Shown here: piece after piece, positions 46,194 to 54,694 of the stretch | How the letters are laid out: each line of letters opens with the position of its first letter | How positions within the stretch are numbered: position 1 is the stretch's first letter | Source: UKL13-2 sp038206765 | GTDB taxonomy: Bacteria; Pseudomonadota; Gammaproteobacteria; Burkholderiales; Usitatibacteraceae | Assembly (NCBI GenBank): GCA_038206765.1 | Contig: JBBRAM010000002.1 | Coordinates: forward strand, 124,001 to 188,000 | Reading direction: 5' to 3' | DNA length: 64,000 bases | Position numbers and translations under genes: made by a program | The notes under the pieces: model-generated | The model's database searches: none | The model's input: only the letters and a program-made list of their open reading frames with translations | Told to the model about the DNA's origin: nothing

Positions 46194-47732
46194 ATGATGA
46201 ACCTAAATCAGCGCACAGCAGGCGTATTGCTGCACATCACCTCACTTCCCGGGCCGCACGGGATTGGCGATTTCGGCCCCGCCGCATATCATTTTGTCGA
46301 TTGGCTTGCCGCTTCAGGCCAACGAATTTGGCAGCTGCTGCCCACCGCGCCGATTGGCCCAGCGGATTCACCGTACCAAAGCGTTTCAGCATTCGCGGGT
46401 AGCCCTCTGATGGTGGCGCTGGAGCCACTGGTTGAGCGTGGCTGGATGTTGGCACCGGTATTGCCAGAGACTGAGAAGGCTGGGAGCGGTTTTGATCCGC
46501 ATAGAGTTGATTACGCGCGGGTGGTGCCATGGCGGATTGCACAGTTACGCGAAGCTGCCAGCGGATTCCACCAACGTGCCACACCACAAGAGCGCAAGGC
46601 GTTTGCCGATTGGTGTTCGACCGCAAACTATTGGCTCGGTGACTACACACTATTCATGTCGCTTGAAACCGCACACAACGGCAAATGCTGGTGGGATTGG
46701 GAGGCCAGTTTGCGAAAGCGCGAACCAGCGGCGCTGGCGATCGCACGCAAACAATATGCGAGTGAGATTGCGTTCTGGCAATTTGTGCAGTGGTGTTTTG
46801 ATGTGCAGTTAGGAGACATTAAAAAATACGCGAATGATCGCGGCATCTCCATCATGGGTGATTTGCCAATCTTTATCGCGCATCACAGCGCCGATTGCTG
46901 GGCGCGTCCTGATTTGTATTTCTTAGACGATCGATTCCAACCGACCGTTATCGCTGGTGTGCCGCCCGATAGCATGGCGCCTGAAGGCCAACGCTGGGGC
47001 AACCCGCTCTATCGGTGGGACAAAATGGCGGCTGAAAATTTCAAGTGGTGGACGCTGCGCATTAAGCGTGCGCTCCAGCAGGCTGATGTGTTCCGGATCG
47101 ATCATTTTCGCGGGTTCGCGGGCTACTGGGAAATCCCCATAACGTGCCCGACAGCGGTCGAGGGCCGCTGGGTGCCGGGGCCGGGAAAGGCACTGTTTGA
47201 TGCCATCAAAAATGAACTGGGCGATCTGCCGATTATTGCCGAAGACTTGGGCCTCATCACCCCCGATGTTGTGGAACTCCGCTTGGGGTGCGGCTTTCCG
47301 GGCATGAAGATTTTGCAGTTTGCATTCGGTGGCGACGCCACGCAGGAATTTTTACCGCACAATTACGATCGCAATACGGTTGTCTATACCGGCACGCATG
47401 ACAACGATACTGTGCGAGGCTGGTGGGCGGCTGCTACCGAGCGTGAACGCGTTTTTGCCGGCACGTATTTGGCAGCAGGGCCACATGACAGCCAATCGGC
47501 AATTCATTGGGCGATGATCCGCGCGGCCTGCAATTCGGTTGCGAATATGGCGGTGTTTCCGATGCAAGATGTGTTGGGATTAGACGGCGCACATCGAATG
47601 AATCTGCCCGGCACGATCGTCAACAACTGGACGTGGCGGTTCACCTGGGACATGGTAGGCACGGAGCCGGGCCGTGTGCTGGGCATGATGACCGCCGCGA
47701 GCGGCCGGGGATCGTTTGCCTTACTGAAATAG
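46194..47732 (+). CDS. malQ: 4-alpha-glucanotransferase (amylomaltase)
   Basis: 512 residues, GH77. Transfers maltodextrin chains, letting short oligomers be used by phosphorylase. Motifs: RTAGVLLHITSLPGPHGIGDFG at the N terminus, LPTAPIGPADSPYQSVSAFAGSPL, IMGDLPIFIAHHSADCW, nucleophile D303 in VFRIDHFRGF, acid E350 in IIAEDLG, and TGTHDNDTVRGWW with the stabiliser Asp. Length normal. Last gene of the glucan island; 154 bp after glgX. ATG 46197 is an alternative start. Confidence 0.97.
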   Translation: MMNLNQRTAGVLLHITSLPGPHGIGDFGPAAYHFVDWLAASGQRIWQLLPTAPIGPADSPYQSVSAFAGSPLMVALEPLVERGWMLAPVLPETEKAGSGFDPHRVDYARVVPWRIAQLREAASGFHQRATPQERKAFADWCSTANYWLGDYTLFMSLETAHNGKCWWDWEASLRKREPAALAIARKQYASEIAFWQFVQWCFDVQLGDIKKYANDRGISIMGDLPIFIAHHSADCWARPDLYFLDDRFQPTVIAGVPPDSMAPEGQRWGNPLYRWDKMAAENFKWWTLRIKRALQQADVFRIDHFRGFAGYWEIPITCPTAVEGRWVPGPGKALFDAIKNELGDLPIIAEDLGLITPDVVELRLGCGFPGMKILQFAFGGDATQEFLPHNYDRNTVVYTGTHDNDTVRGWWAAATERERVFAGTYLAAGPHDSQSAIHWAMIRAACNSVANMAVFPMQDVLGLDGAHRMNLPGTIVNNWTWRFTWDMVGTEPGRVLGMMTAASGRGSFALLK

Positions 47733-48056
47733 TTTTGTCGCCATAATCGCGCTTTGCCTAGAGCGTGGATCGATAAGATTGCTCTCTGTTGCCGGGTCGA
47801 ACGTGGTGAGCGTGCGTTCCGCCCCCTCACCACATCGCTGCAATGGCAGCAATAGCAAAAATAACAACGCCACTCTCGGCACTCAGGGTGCATTAGCGTC
47901 CATTTTATTGCACTTGGCCTTGTGACGGGCTACTCTATGGCTGCTATTCTATGGCTCGGCTGATTAATGAGCCGGCCGGGTTTGGCTGCATGGCGTTCTA
48001 AATGGCGATCATTACACCGAACAACACCGCAATTTTTGCACAACAAGGAGAACATC
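47733..48056. other. intergenic region after malQ
   Basis: 324 bp, no gene. A stem GTGGTGAG/CTCACCAC (47803-47833, loop 15) without T tail may help end malQ transcription. A direct repeat CTATGGCT around 47934 and 47951 and a small CGGCT/AGCCG dyad near 47960 are visible. The promoter for the membrane protein must be here. Confidence 0.4.
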
Positions 48057-48878
48057 ATGGAACCGAACCAACCTGTGAACCCATATCAAACGCCTGCAAT
48101 ACCGCCGGCTTCAGCAACCGAGGCGGGCGCTTCGCTGGTCGATAACGGACGCACCACCCCTGCGGGTAACGGCCTCAACTGGATCACCGCAGGTTGGAAT
48201 ATTTTCACGCAATCGGCTCTGGTGTGGATCGTGTGTATGGTGATTCTGTTGGTCATGTTTGTGGTGCTTAGTTTCGTGCCGTTTCTTGGCAATATGGTTC
48301 TTTATGTGGTGATGCCGATATTGACCGGCGGCTTGATGATGGGTTGCCAAGCGCAACACGAGGGACGCCCCCTTGAGATTGGTGATTTGTTCGCGGGTTT
48401 TCAAAAGCGAACTGTGCCGTTGATGCTGGTTGGCGTGATGTATCTGGTGGTTTCAGTTGCTTTATTGTTATTTGCGGGCGTCGCCTTTTTTGTGATTGTC
48501 GGGTCAAGCGGGATTGTCGGCGCGATTATGAGCGGCGATCAAACGGCGATGGCGTCGTTGCTAGCGGGTTCGGTCTTTGGTGCGCTCGTCGTGGCGCTGC
48601 TGGTGCTGGCGGCCTACATTCCGGTTGCGATGGCGTTTTGGTTTGCGCCGACCTTGGTGGCGCTGCACGATGTTGAACCAATGCAGGCGATTCGCATGAG
48701 TTTTTTCGCATGCCTTAAGAATTTCATGCCGTTTTTGCTTTACGGCATCGTGTTTTTGCTCATTTTCTTTGTCGCGGCGCTGCCGTTGGGGCTCGGATTA
48801 TTTGTCGCCTTTCCGCTCATGTATGCCTCCACGTACACCGCCTATCGCGATATATTTCTAGCAGACCCAACGACTTAA
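48057..48878 (+). CDS. BPSS1780-family membrane protein
   Basis: 273 residues from ATG 48057, chosen for AAGGAG 7 bases upstream; the frame is open 30 codons earlier. N-terminal soluble part is Pro/Asn/Thr-rich (NPYQTPAIPPASATEAG), then about five to six hydrophobic segments with GGLMMGCQAQHEGRPLEIGDLFAGF and FAPTLVALHDVEPMQAIRMSFFACLKN. These blocks fit the BPSS1780 family of beta-proteobacterial inner-membrane proteins, function unknown. Stands alone before glmM. Confidence 0.8.
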   Translation: MEPNQPVNPYQTPAIPPASATEAGASLVDNGRTTPAGNGLNWITAGWNIFTQSALVWIVCMVILLVMFVVLSFVPFLGNMVLYVVMPILTGGLMMGCQAQHEGRPLEIGDLFAGFQKRTVPLMLVGVMYLVVSVALLLFAGVAFFVIVGSSGIVGAIMSGDQTAMASLLAGSVFGALVVALLVLAAYIPVAMAFWFAPTLVALHDVEPMQAIRMSFFACLKNFMPFLLYGIVFLLIFFVAALPLGLGLFVAFPLMYASTYTAYRDIFLADPTT

Positions 48879-48946
48879 AAACAACCTAAGTCGCGCGGCA
48901 CTGACATTGTCGCAGGCATCATAAAACCTCAAATAAAGCTTAAAAA

Positions 48947-50296
48947 ATGACCAGAAAATACTTCGGCACCGACGGTGTCCGCGGCCTTGTCGGGCAAATG
49001 CCCATCACGCCTGATTTTGTGTTGCGCCTTGGCAATGCAGCCGGACGGGTGTTGGCGAGCCATCGTCCGGCGGACGGGACGCACCCGGCGGTGTTGATCG
49101 GTAAAGACACGCGCATCTCGGGCTATATGCTTGAAAGTGCGCTCCAGGCGGGCTTGGCGGCGGCGGGCGTCGATGTATTGCTGGTGGGGCCGATGCCGAC
49201 GCCTGGCGTGGCCTATTTAACGCGGGCTCTGCGTTTATCGGCTGGTGTGATGATTTCAGCTTCGCACAATCCTTACGACGATAACGGCATTAAGTTTTTC
49301 TCAGCCGACGGTCAGAAATTGCCCGATGAAGTGGAGCATGAAATTGAAGCGGAGTTAGACAAGCCGCTGCAATCGATGCCGTCCGCATCGCTGGGTCGTG
49401 CGCGCCGGATTGAGGATGCTGCTGGGCGTTATATCGAGTTTTGCAAAAGCAAATTTCCGGTTGAGTTTGATCTCAAAGGATACAAAATCGTGCTCGATTG
49501 CGCCGAAGGTGCAGCCTACGATGTGGCACCCAAAGTGTTCCGAGAATTGGGCGCCGAGGTAATCGCGATTGCGAATCATCCGAACGGTATGAACATCAAT
49601 GACCATTGCGGCGCAACCCACACCAAAGCCATGGTGGCGGCGGTACTTGAGCACAAAGCGCATTTTGGTTTGGCGCTCGACGGTGATGCGGACCGGCTGG
49701 TGATGTGCGATGCCGACGGCACCTTGTTTGACGGCGATCAGCTTATGTATGCGGTGGTCAAAGACCGCCAATCGCGCGGCGTATTGAAGGGCGGCGCGGT
49801 CGGCACGTTGATGACTAACTTCGCGCTCGAAAAACGCTTTGCAGAAATGAACATTCCCTTCGCCCGTGCCAAGGTGGGGGATCGTTATGTATTCGAGATG
49901 TTGAAAGAAAAAGGCTGGGAGGTCGGGGGCGAGAATTCAGGGCATTTGCTGTGCCTTGATAAACACACCACCGGTGACGGCATCATCTCGGCGCTGCAAG
50001 TACTGGCGGCATTGCGCATACCATCCGTGTCTCTCAAAAATTTCACCTCAGAACTCACGCTCTATCCGCAGATTTTAGTGAACGTCCGTACCGCCACGAA
50101 GATTGATTTTGCAGGCAACGTTGGCGTGCAACGTGCGGTCGCCGATGCTGAAGCCAAGCTCGCGGGGCAGGGCCGCGTACTATTGCGTGCGTCGGGCACC
50201 GAGCCGGTGATTCGCGTAATGGTCGAAGGTGAAGATCATGCCTTGGTCAGCGCATTGGCCAACACGGTCGCCGATACAGTACGGGCGGCGGCATAA
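48947..50296 (+). CDS. glmM: phosphoglucosamine mutase
   Basis: 449 residues. Interconverts glucosamine 6-phosphate and 1-phosphate for UDP-GlcNAc, feeding peptidoglycan and lipid A (the lpxA substrate in this window). Motifs: YFGTDGVRGLVG at the N terminus, VMISASHNPYDDNGIKFF with phosphoserine S106, LDGDADRLVMCD metal site and GGENSGHLL, ending RASGTEPVIRVMVEGE. Normal length. Followed by a hairpin element, no partner on the same transcript. Confidence 0.97.
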   Translation: MTRKYFGTDGVRGLVGQMPITPDFVLRLGNAAGRVLASHRPADGTHPAVLIGKDTRISGYMLESALQAGLAAAGVDVLLVGPMPTPGVAYLTRALRLSAGVMISASHNPYDDNGIKFFSADGQKLPDEVEHEIEAELDKPLQSMPSASLGRARRIEDAAGRYIEFCKSKFPVEFDLKGYKIVLDCAEGAAYDVAPKVFRELGAEVIAIANHPNGMNINDHCGATHTKAMVAAVLEHKAHFGLALDGDADRLVMCDADGTLFDGDQLMYAVVKDRQSRGVLKGGAVGTLMTNFALEKRFAEMNIPFARAKVGDRYVFEMLKEKGWEVGGENSGHLLCLDKHTTGDGIISALQVLAALRIPSVSLKNFTSELTLYPQILVNVRTATKIDFAGNVGVQRAVADAEAKLAGQGRVLLRASGTEPVIRVMVEGEDHALVSALANTVADTVRAAA

Positions 50297-50322
50297 GGCG
50301 TAAATAACGAAAGTGGCCGCCT

Positions 50323-50368
50323 AGACTGGCTTTCAAGCAAATTTCGCTTGGGAATCCGCTCCCAGTCT
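50323..50368. repeat. hairpin element after glmM, probable member of the dispersed repeat
   Basis: Outer stem AGACTGG/CCAGTCT (50323-50329 with 50362-50368) and inner stem CAAGC/GCTTG (50334-50338 with 50346-50350). It starts 27 bp after the glmM stop and shares the segment CAAATTTCGCTT with the reverse complement of the copy at 25390. No T tail. Confidence 0.65.
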
Positions 50369-50522
50369 ATGGTTTGGTATTTTTAGTTCAGGCACAGGAC
50401 AAGTTATCCCGCAATTTCTGCAATCTGTCGGTTGCGTATCGCCGTGTTAAGACGATCTCGCTACATTGGGTTGGTCGCAAACAGCGAAAAATGACAGACG
50501 CTAAATTTTGGGGGAAAACGCA

Positions 50523-51335
50523 ATGGCTAAATTGATTAATAAAGCAAGTGCACAGAATTCAACAACTGCTGCTGCGGTTGCCAATAGTCCGGCTCGCACC
50601 ACAAACCACGCCTTTCGAAATGTTATTGCCGTTGGGGTAGCAGCCATTGCGATGGTGTCTTGCGGCACGACGATGGCCGAAAGCAACGACGGTTTTTCAA
50701 CACCGAAGCGATTTATGGCCGGTATTGATGTCAATTCCAACCCGCGTGTGGCTGAAACTGGTTTACCGATGTATCCAGGCGCGATCATTGAGCGCGATGG
50801 CAGCGATGGCAGCGATAGCAGCAACACCGGCGAGAACGTGAGTGGCGTAAACCTTGATCTCTGGTTCGGCAAGTACGGCATGAAGTTGGTTGTCGTTAAA
50901 CTCAAAACCGAGGACAGCGCCGACCAAGTAGCAGCGTTCTACCGCAAAGCGTTGGCCGAGCGAGGTGAAGTGCTTGATTGCAGTCGTGAGGCCCGCGATG
51001 CGCGCTATACCAGCCGTAAAGCAGAGCGCAAAGCCGAGAAAAATTCCAAGGCCGTCACGTGTAGTGAAATAAATATTAGCGATGTTGATGAAAAGAAGGG
51101 CGAAAAAAGCAGTCGCCGCCGTAGTGATGAAAAGCGCGATGAGAAGCGCGATCAAAAGCGCGATGAAAGTCGTGACGCTGATGGTGAAAACAATCATGAT
51201 GGCAACGTTGATCGCAACGGAAAGGTTTTCAAAGCAGGCACGCGGCAGAAGCAATACAGCGTGTCGGTTCAAACCAAGGGCAGCGGATCAACTTTTCAGC
51301 TACTGCATCTTGAAAAACGTGGCGGCGATGAGTGA
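50523..51335 (+). CDS. putative lipoprotein with charged tetrapeptide repeats
   Basis: 270 residues from ATG 50523, chosen for GGGGGA just upstream. Hydrophobic FRNVIAVGVAAIAMVSC ends with a lipobox-like MVSC at about 43-46, preceded by a long n-region. Middle part LPMYPGAIIERDGSDGSDS...LWFGKYGMKLVVVKLKTEDSADQVAAFYRKALAERGEV resembles the short secreted domain that follows a YPGA motif in several uncharacterised proteins. The second half is strongly charged, with the DEKR repeat (see 51126) and YSVSVQTKGSGSTFQLLHLEK at the end. Family not recognised with certainty. Confidence 0.7.
   Translation: MAKLINKASAQNSTTAAAVANSPARTTNHAFRNVIAVGVAAIAMVSCGTTMAESNDGFSTPKRFMAGIDVNSNPRVAETGLPMYPGAIIERDGSDGSDSSNTGENVSGVNLDLWFGKYGMKLVVVKLKTEDSADQVAAFYRKALAERGEVLDCSREARDARYTSRKAERKAEKNSKAVTCSEINISDVDEKKGEKSSRRRSDEKRDEKRDQKRDESRDADGENNHDGNVDRNGKVFKAGTRQKQYSVSVQTKGSGSTFQLLHLEKRGGDE
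51126..51173 (+). repeat. 12-bp in-frame tandem repeat in the lipoprotein gene
   Basis: Four 12-bp units at 51126, 51138, 51150 and 51162 encode DEKR, DEKR, DQKR and DESR. Units differ by one to three bases. Confidence 0.85.
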
Positions 51336-51488
51336 CTGAAACGCTGGCAACAAGCCGAAAGTCTGCGGTAATCGAGTTGTTTAAGGCGACGATATTTACC
51401 GATGAGCATAACGTCGTCGCCCAACAAAATTTTGCTTGGACGGACCTAGTCCGGAATACTGTTTTGCGGTGGTCAGCTCGTTTAGTAG

Positions 51489-51526
51489 TACTTCAATACA
51501 GTGGTGCTTCAGTACAGTGGTACTTC
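51489..51526. repeat. 16-bp tandem repeat just 3' of cydB
   Basis: TACTTCAATACAGTGG (51489), TGCTTCAGTACAGTGG (51505) and the partial TACTTC (51521). It ends 10 bp from the cydB stop codon. The surrounding 51336-51535 contains nothing else I recognise. Confidence 0.8.
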
Positions 51527-51535
51527 CGGATTAAG

Positions 51536-52603
51536 TCAGTAGTAAGTTAGCGCACGCGCTTTGCCCCAAAACACGCGATAGGCATAGATCGTGTATCCCA
51601 AAATGGCGGGGAGCACGACTATCGCGCCGACTAAAATAATCTTCAAACTTTCGGGTGCGCTGGCGGCCTGCCAGATATCGATTTTATCGACGACCAGATA
51701 CGGAAAAAGACTATACGCCAAACCGTAAAACGCGAGGATGAAAATCCCCACCGTGCAGACAAACGGAACCCACGCCCCATATTCATTGCCCTCAGACAGT
51801 CTCTTGGGAAGACGGCGTAATGCGCGGTCGATCACAAAAAATAAAACCGCCGTTGCAACCGGAACGGGCATCAGTAAAAATAAATTAGGCAGCGCAAACC
51901 ATTTTTCAAAAATCCGCGCACTCACCAACGGTGTGACAATCGATATTGCCGCGATGCCGGCACCAGTTAGCCACAAGCTGCCCCGCGCCCAACGCACCGC
52001 CTGCTGCTGTAGCAGGCCTTCGGTTTTCATGATGAGCCAGCCCGCACCGAGCAGCGCGTAGCCCGCGCAGAGGCACAGCCCGGTGATAGTGGCAAAGCAA
52101 TATTCTGCCCAACTGTTTTTGAAGCCGGTGATGTATAACCCCAACATCACACCCTGCGAAAACGAGGCTAGTATTGAGCCGATATAAAAAGCGTTGTTCC
52201 ACAAATGCTTATGCGCCGCACGTGCCTTGACCCGAAAATCAAACGCGACCCCGCGCAACGTCAGCCCCAGCAACATCAACGCCACGGGCAAATACAGCTC
52301 ACCCAAAATCACGCCATGCGCCATCGGAAAGGCGACCAACAAAATACCGACACCTAACACCAGCCATGTTTCGTTTGCGTCCCAAAACGGGCCGATCGAT
52401 GAAATCATGATGTCTTTTTCAATATCGGCTTTTGTACTGTTTGCGTTGTTTGTCCCATCTGCACCGTTGGCACGACGTAACAAAATGCCCACGCCCAAAT
52501 CGTAGCCATCGAGCACGACGTAGGCGAGCATCGCGACGCCCATCAGCGCAAGAAACACCACAGGAAGCCAACCGCCATTTTGCAGATTTGTAAACTGATA
52601 CAT
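51536..52603 (-). CDS. cydB: cytochrome bd-type ubiquinol oxidase subunit II
   Basis: 355 residues, eight to nine membrane helices. Partner of CydA in the bd quinol oxidase of the inner membrane. Starts with WLPVVFLALMGVAMLAYVVLDGYDLGVGILL, whose GYDLGVG and the later IGPFWDANETWLVLG are family signatures; also FPMAHGVILGELYLPVALMLLGLTLRGVAFDFR. Twenty-one bp after cydA. No small cydX frame was seen after it. Confidence 0.95.
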   Translation of the reverse strand: MYQFTNLQNGGWLPVVFLALMGVAMLAYVVLDGYDLGVGILLRRANGADGTNNANSTKADIEKDIMISSIGPFWDANETWLVLGVGILLVAFPMAHGVILGELYLPVALMLLGLTLRGVAFDFRVKARAAHKHLWNNAFYIGSILASFSQGVMLGLYITGFKNSWAEYCFATITGLCLCAGYALLGAGWLIMKTEGLLQQQAVRWARGSLWLTGAGIAAISIVTPLVSARIFEKWFALPNLFLLMPVPVATAVLFFVIDRALRRLPKRLSEGNEYGAWVPFVCTVGIFILAFYGLAYSLFPYLVVDKIDIWQAASAPESLKIILVGAIVVLPAILGYTIYAYRVFWGKARALTYY

Positions 52604-52624
52604 GATTTTTCGTTCCAGTGAGCG

Positions 52625-53989
52625 CTATTTTTTTGCCGGCTGAAAGCTGCCGTTTAAGGACGGTGCGGGCATATGTGAGGCGCCCGAAGATGCTGGATAT
52701 TGCGCCTTACGCGCCAGGTGGAAGATAACGGTGATGTACGCGACGGTCAGCGCGGCGTAGAGCAATAAATACATGACGAAGGTGGAAGCAATCATCGCGC
52801 TCGGCACAGCTGATGCGGCATCCACGGTTTTTAATACGCCATACACCAGATAAGGTTGCCGCCCAATTTCAGTGACGTACCATCCTGCCACCGTGGCAAC
52901 CCAGCCCGCAAAGGTCATCCCGATCAGCATGCGTGCAAGCCAAGGCGCGGGAGCGCCCCGCTTGCGGATTTGCCAAACACTAAACCATGAGACGGCCAGC
53001 ATCAACATGCCGGTGCCAACCATGATGCGGAACGCCCAAAATAGCGGTGCTACCGGCGGGTGTTTGCCTTTAAATTCATTGAGCCCCTTGACCTCGCCAT
53101 CAAGTTCATGGGTCAACACCAAACTCGTTAGCTTCGGGATGCCAATCGCGAAGTCATTGCTGCGGGTTTTTTCATTGGGAATCGCAAACAACAGTGAAGG
53201 TGCGCCCTTTTCGGTTTCCCAAAGTCCCTCCATCGCTGCTACTTTGGCGGGCTGGTGTTTGAGTGTGTTGAGGCCGTGCGCATCACCCGCCATTATTTGC
53301 AGCGGGATGAGTACGGCCGCCAACGTGATGCCGGTTTTGAGGGATGCAATAACCGATGGTGGGCGATCGTTTCTCAACCAGCGGTAGGCTGAGACCCCGG
53401 CGATTAAAAACGAAACCGTCAAGCCCGAGGCCAGCAACATATGCGTGAATCGATACGGAAATGATGGGTTAAAAACGATCTGGAACCAATCAACGGCATG
53501 CGCTTTTCCCGCGATCATTTCAAAACCTGCCGGTGTATGCATCCAAGAATTTAACGCGATGATCCAGAACGCCGAGAGCGTTGTGCCGCCTGCTACCAGC
53601 AGCGTTGCAATCGTGTGTGTTCGGTTGGAAACGCGGTTGGTGCCGAACAGCATGATGCCTAAAAAACTAGCCTCCAGAAAAAATGCGGTCATCACTTCAT
53701 ATGCCAACAACGGACCCGCGATGTTGCCGACTGTTTGCATATAGCCCGGCCAATTGGTGCCAAACTGAAAACTCATGGTGATGCCGCTGACCACGCCCAG
53801 CGCGAAAGTAAGCGCAAAAATTTTCACCCAAAATTTATATGCGTCCATCCACTTTGCATTATTGGTCGCATTGAATCGTAATTTAAAAAATAACAATACC
53901 CAACCCATCGCAATCGAAATGGTGGGGAACAAAATATGGAAAGTGATGTTGGCGCCGAACTGGGCGCGGGCTAGAAGGATCGGATCCAC
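52625..53989 (-). CDS. cydA: cytochrome bd-type ubiquinol oxidase subunit I (CIO-like)
   Basis: 454 residues from a GTG start. Carries hemes b and d and the quinol site. Begins LLARAQFGANITFHILFPTISI with the haem-ligand His18, then SFQFGTNWPGYMQTVGNIAGPLLAYEVMTAFFLEASFLGIMLFG, NSWMHTPAGFEM and GWYVTEIGRQPYLVYGVLKT. The quinol loop is short, and with no cydX this looks more like a cyanide-insensitive oxidase (CIO) than E. coli bd-I; that is inference. Cotranscribed with the upstream regulator gene (56 bp). Confidence 0.94.
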   Translation of the reverse strand: MDPILLARAQFGANITFHILFPTISIAMGWVLLFFKLRFNATNNAKWMDAYKFWVKIFALTFALGVVSGITMSFQFGTNWPGYMQTVGNIAGPLLAYEVMTAFFLEASFLGIMLFGTNRVSNRTHTIATLLVAGGTTLSAFWIIALNSWMHTPAGFEMIAGKAHAVDWFQIVFNPSFPYRFTHMLLASGLTVSFLIAGVSAYRWLRNDRPPSVIASLKTGITLAAVLIPLQIMAGDAHGLNTLKHQPAKVAAMEGLWETEKGAPSLLFAIPNEKTRSNDFAIGIPKLTSLVLTHELDGEVKGLNEFKGKHPPVAPLFWAFRIMVGTGMLMLAVSWFSVWQIRKRGAPAPWLARMLIGMTFAGWVATVAGWYVTEIGRQPYLVYGVLKTVDAASAVPSAMIASTFVMYLLLYAALTVAYITVIFHLARKAQYPASSGASHMPAPSLNGSFQPAKK

Positions 53990-54045
53990 GCTATTTCTTT
54001 CTGAAAGGTAATTTTTGCTGCCGGTTGTTGAAGACGGCCCCGCAG

Positions 54046-54624
54046 CTATTGGCCGCTCAGCGTTTTGGGCTTTTTTCCGCCCGTCACAATCTTGAGTTTG
54101 TCTTTCATTTCCAACAATTTCGTTACCGTAGCGCCCATGCCCATGAGCTGCTTCAGGGTCTCTGGCTCCAATCGCTGTACGTCGTTAAACCAGAGCGTTG
54201 CCATCTCGATCAAATCGTGCATTTGTTTCATGCGCGCCTGGGCGTGACGGTCGTCCTCGGTGGCGGGTGTGACGAGCATCGCGCCACGAAGCATCGAAAG
54301 GGTCGGGTCAATTTCACGCTTGCGGCGTTCCTCGGCCAAGATACGAAAGATTGCCCAAACATCGTCAGGCGCAGAAAAATATTCGCGGCGGTCATTGGGC
54401 AAATGCTGCAATTTGGTAAGCCGCCACGACTCCAGCTCTTTCAGGCCCATGCTCACATTGGAGCGCGAGAAAGCGAGAGCCTCGGCGATTTCATCCGCGT
54501 TCAACGGGCGCTGTGAAACAAACAGTAGCGCGTAAATTTGACCTACAGTGCGGTTGATGCCCCAGCGGCTGCCCATTTCACCGAAATGGAGAACGAAATC
54601 TTGTGCAAGAGGGGATAAATTCAT
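54046..54624 (-). CDS. GbsR/MarR-family transcriptional regulator
   Basis: 192 residues. Winged helix in the first 90 residues: FGEMGSRWGINRTVGQIYALLFVSQRPLNADEIAEALAFSRSNVSMGLKELESWRLTKLQHLPNDRREYF, the GbsR-type pattern, followed by a helical dimerisation part ending LEMKDKLKIVTGG. First gene of the cydAB operon, and its upstream region carries a perfect 18-bp palindrome over a predicted promoter, so it is probably an autorepressor of the oxidase operon. The ligand or signal is unknown. Confidence 0.88.
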   Translation of the reverse strand: MNLSPLAQDFVLHFGEMGSRWGINRTVGQIYALLFVSQRPLNADEIAEALAFSRSNVSMGLKELESWRLTKLQHLPNDRREYFSAPDDVWAIFRILAEERRKREIDPTLSMLRGAMLVTPATEDDRHAQARMKQMHDLIEMATLWFNDVQRLEPETLKQLMGMGATVTKLLEMKDKLKIVTGGKKPKTLSGQ

Positions 54625-54649
54625 ATCGTGATACCCGTATTTATTGAAA

Positions 54650-54667
54650 TTTCAGTAATTACTGAAA
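54650..54667. promoter_or_regulatory. perfect 18-bp palindromic operator
   Basis: TTTCAGTAATTACTGAAA reads identically on both strands. A second overlapping palindrome TGAAATTTCA lies at 54645-54654. The site is 26 bp upstream of the regulator start and overlaps the predicted transcription start, as expected for a MarR/GbsR repressor. Confidence 0.75.
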
Positions 54668-54694
54668 ATATAGCATATTCATGAAAAAAAGCAA
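54667..54694 (-). promoter_or_regulatory. predicted sigma-70 promoter of the regulator-cydA-cydB operon
   Basis: On the minus strand TTGCTT (-35, 54694-54689), 16-bp spacer, TATATT (-10, 54672-54667). The start site would fall near 54660, at the centre of the palindrome. Confidence 0.6.
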
